Shown piece after piece: positions 31,821-32,219 of a stretch of 32,219 nucleotides of DNA. Below the pieces are notes generated by a model. That model saw only the letters and a list, made by a program, of their open reading frames with translations, had not been told where the DNA came from and did not search any database. Within the stretch, counting starts at the first letter, position 1, and every line of letters begins with the position of its first letter. Origin of the DNA: an uncultured Saprospiraceae bacterium (lineage in GTDB: Bacteria > Bacteroidota > Bacteroidia > Chitinophagales > Saprospiraceae); the NCBI GenBank assembly GCA_937951685.1, contig CALFBG010000371.1, positions 1-32,219 of the forward strand, written 5' to 3'. A program made the position numbers and the translations under genes.

Positions 31821-32219
31821 ATGATTATTTCTATTATTGTAGCCACTGCCAAAAACCAAGTGATCGGAAAAGATAACGATATTCCTTGGTACCTACCTGC
31901 AGATCTAAAGTACTTCAAACAAACAACTTTAGGTCATCACATTATCATGGGGCGCAACTGCTACGAATCTATCGGTCGACCATTGCCCAAACGAACAAAT
32001 ATTGTTTTAACGCGCAATCCATTTTTGGCCATTTCTAATTGTCTCGTCACTCACTCGATTGAAGAAGCCTTGGCGATCGCAGCAGAAAATGGAGAAACGG
32101 AAGCCTTTATTATTGGTGGCGGTGAAATCTACAAACAAAGTATGCCTTACGCCGATCGCGTCTATTTGACGGAAGTTGATCTGGAAGTAGATGGCGATAT
32201 TTTCTTTCCCGTTTTAGAC
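31821..32219 (+). CDS. folA: Dihydrofolate reductase, 5' part
   Basis: The ATG at 31821 opens a frame that runs off the window end after 133 codons with no stop; full-length DHFRs have about 160. Seen: MIISIIVATAKNQVIGKDNDIPWYLPADLKYFKQTTLG (1-38), with the IGxxxxIPW-LPxDLxxFKxxT active-site region where the acidic Asp28 and Trp23 bind folate; HHIIMGRNCYESIGRPLPKRTNIVLTR (39-65), the NADPH-binding segment; and AFIIGGGEIYKQSMPYADRVYLTEVD (95-120). It reduces dihydrofolate to tetrahydrofolate with NADPH, and is the trimethoprim target. It starts 52 bases after the CapA-like gene. Confidence 0.95.
   Translation, partial: MIISIIVATAKNQVIGKDNDIPWYLPADLKYFKQTTLGHHIIMGRNCYESIGRPLPKRTNIVLTRNPFLAISNCLVTHSIEEALAIAAENGETEAFIIGGGEIYKQSMPYADRVYLTEVDLEVDGDIFFPVLD

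Overview
The window is a chromosomal segment of a Bacteroidota bacterium. Evidence read from the sequence: a C-terminal type IX secretion (T9SS) sorting domain at the left edge, a PorZ-like T9SS propeller protein, Bacteroidota-type lipoproteins and DUF4294, AT-rich intergenic DNA with few Shine-Dalgarno sites, and TAnnTTTG-like promoter cores. A mevalonate-pathway decarboxylase together with a bacillithiol glycosyltransferase (BshA) fits Flavobacteriia or Saprospiria better than Bacteroidales; I lean to a Saprospiria-like organism, but this is inference. I saw no insertion sequence, prophage, CRISPR array, tRNA or rRNA. It reads as core genome.

Layout, left to right. 1-852 (+) is the 3' end of a large secreted T9SS cargo protein. 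976-3555 (-) holds a rhodanese lipoprotein, diphosphomevalonate decarboxylase and a DUF4294 protein. 3774-8102 (-) is a two-gene amidohydrolase operon. 8337-10127 has a convergent pair of methyltransferases (a PF13679-like protein and RsmG). 10299-14523 (-) is an envelope operon: lpxK, a PlsC-like acyltransferase, a GT2 glycosyltransferase and an ECF sigma factor whose start overlaps the GT2 stop. 14860-16865 (+) carries a sugar-phosphate nucleotidyltransferase and bshA. 16881-21261 (-) carries nadD, a polytopic GT-C-like membrane protein and porZ, the last two overlapping by ATGA. 21431-23054 (-) is dnaN followed by a small lipoprotein. 23372-24643 (+) is an M16-fold protein without the zinc motif. 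25224 to the end (+) is the cell-shape cluster mreB-mreC-mreD-PBP2, followed by a lipoprotein, a CapA-like protein and the 5' part of folA; rodA, the usual next gene, is absent.

How it works together. Much of the window concerns the cell envelope: lipid A phosphorylation (LpxK), acyl and glycosyl transfer, an NDP-sugar supplier, T9SS/A-LPS delivery (PorZ) and lateral wall synthesis (Mre/PBP2). Housekeeping genes (dnaN, nadD, rsmG, folA, bshA, mvaD) lie between them.

The points most worth a second look are: the amidohydrolase operon, in which only one of three modules keeps its metal ligands; translational coupling of porZ to an uncharacterised membrane protein; an ECF sigma factor without a visible anti-sigma at the end of the lpxK operon; and clusters of perfect inverted repeats in the lpxK, dnaN and nadD regulatory regions. 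I found no clear-cut new defence or mobile system and do not claim one.
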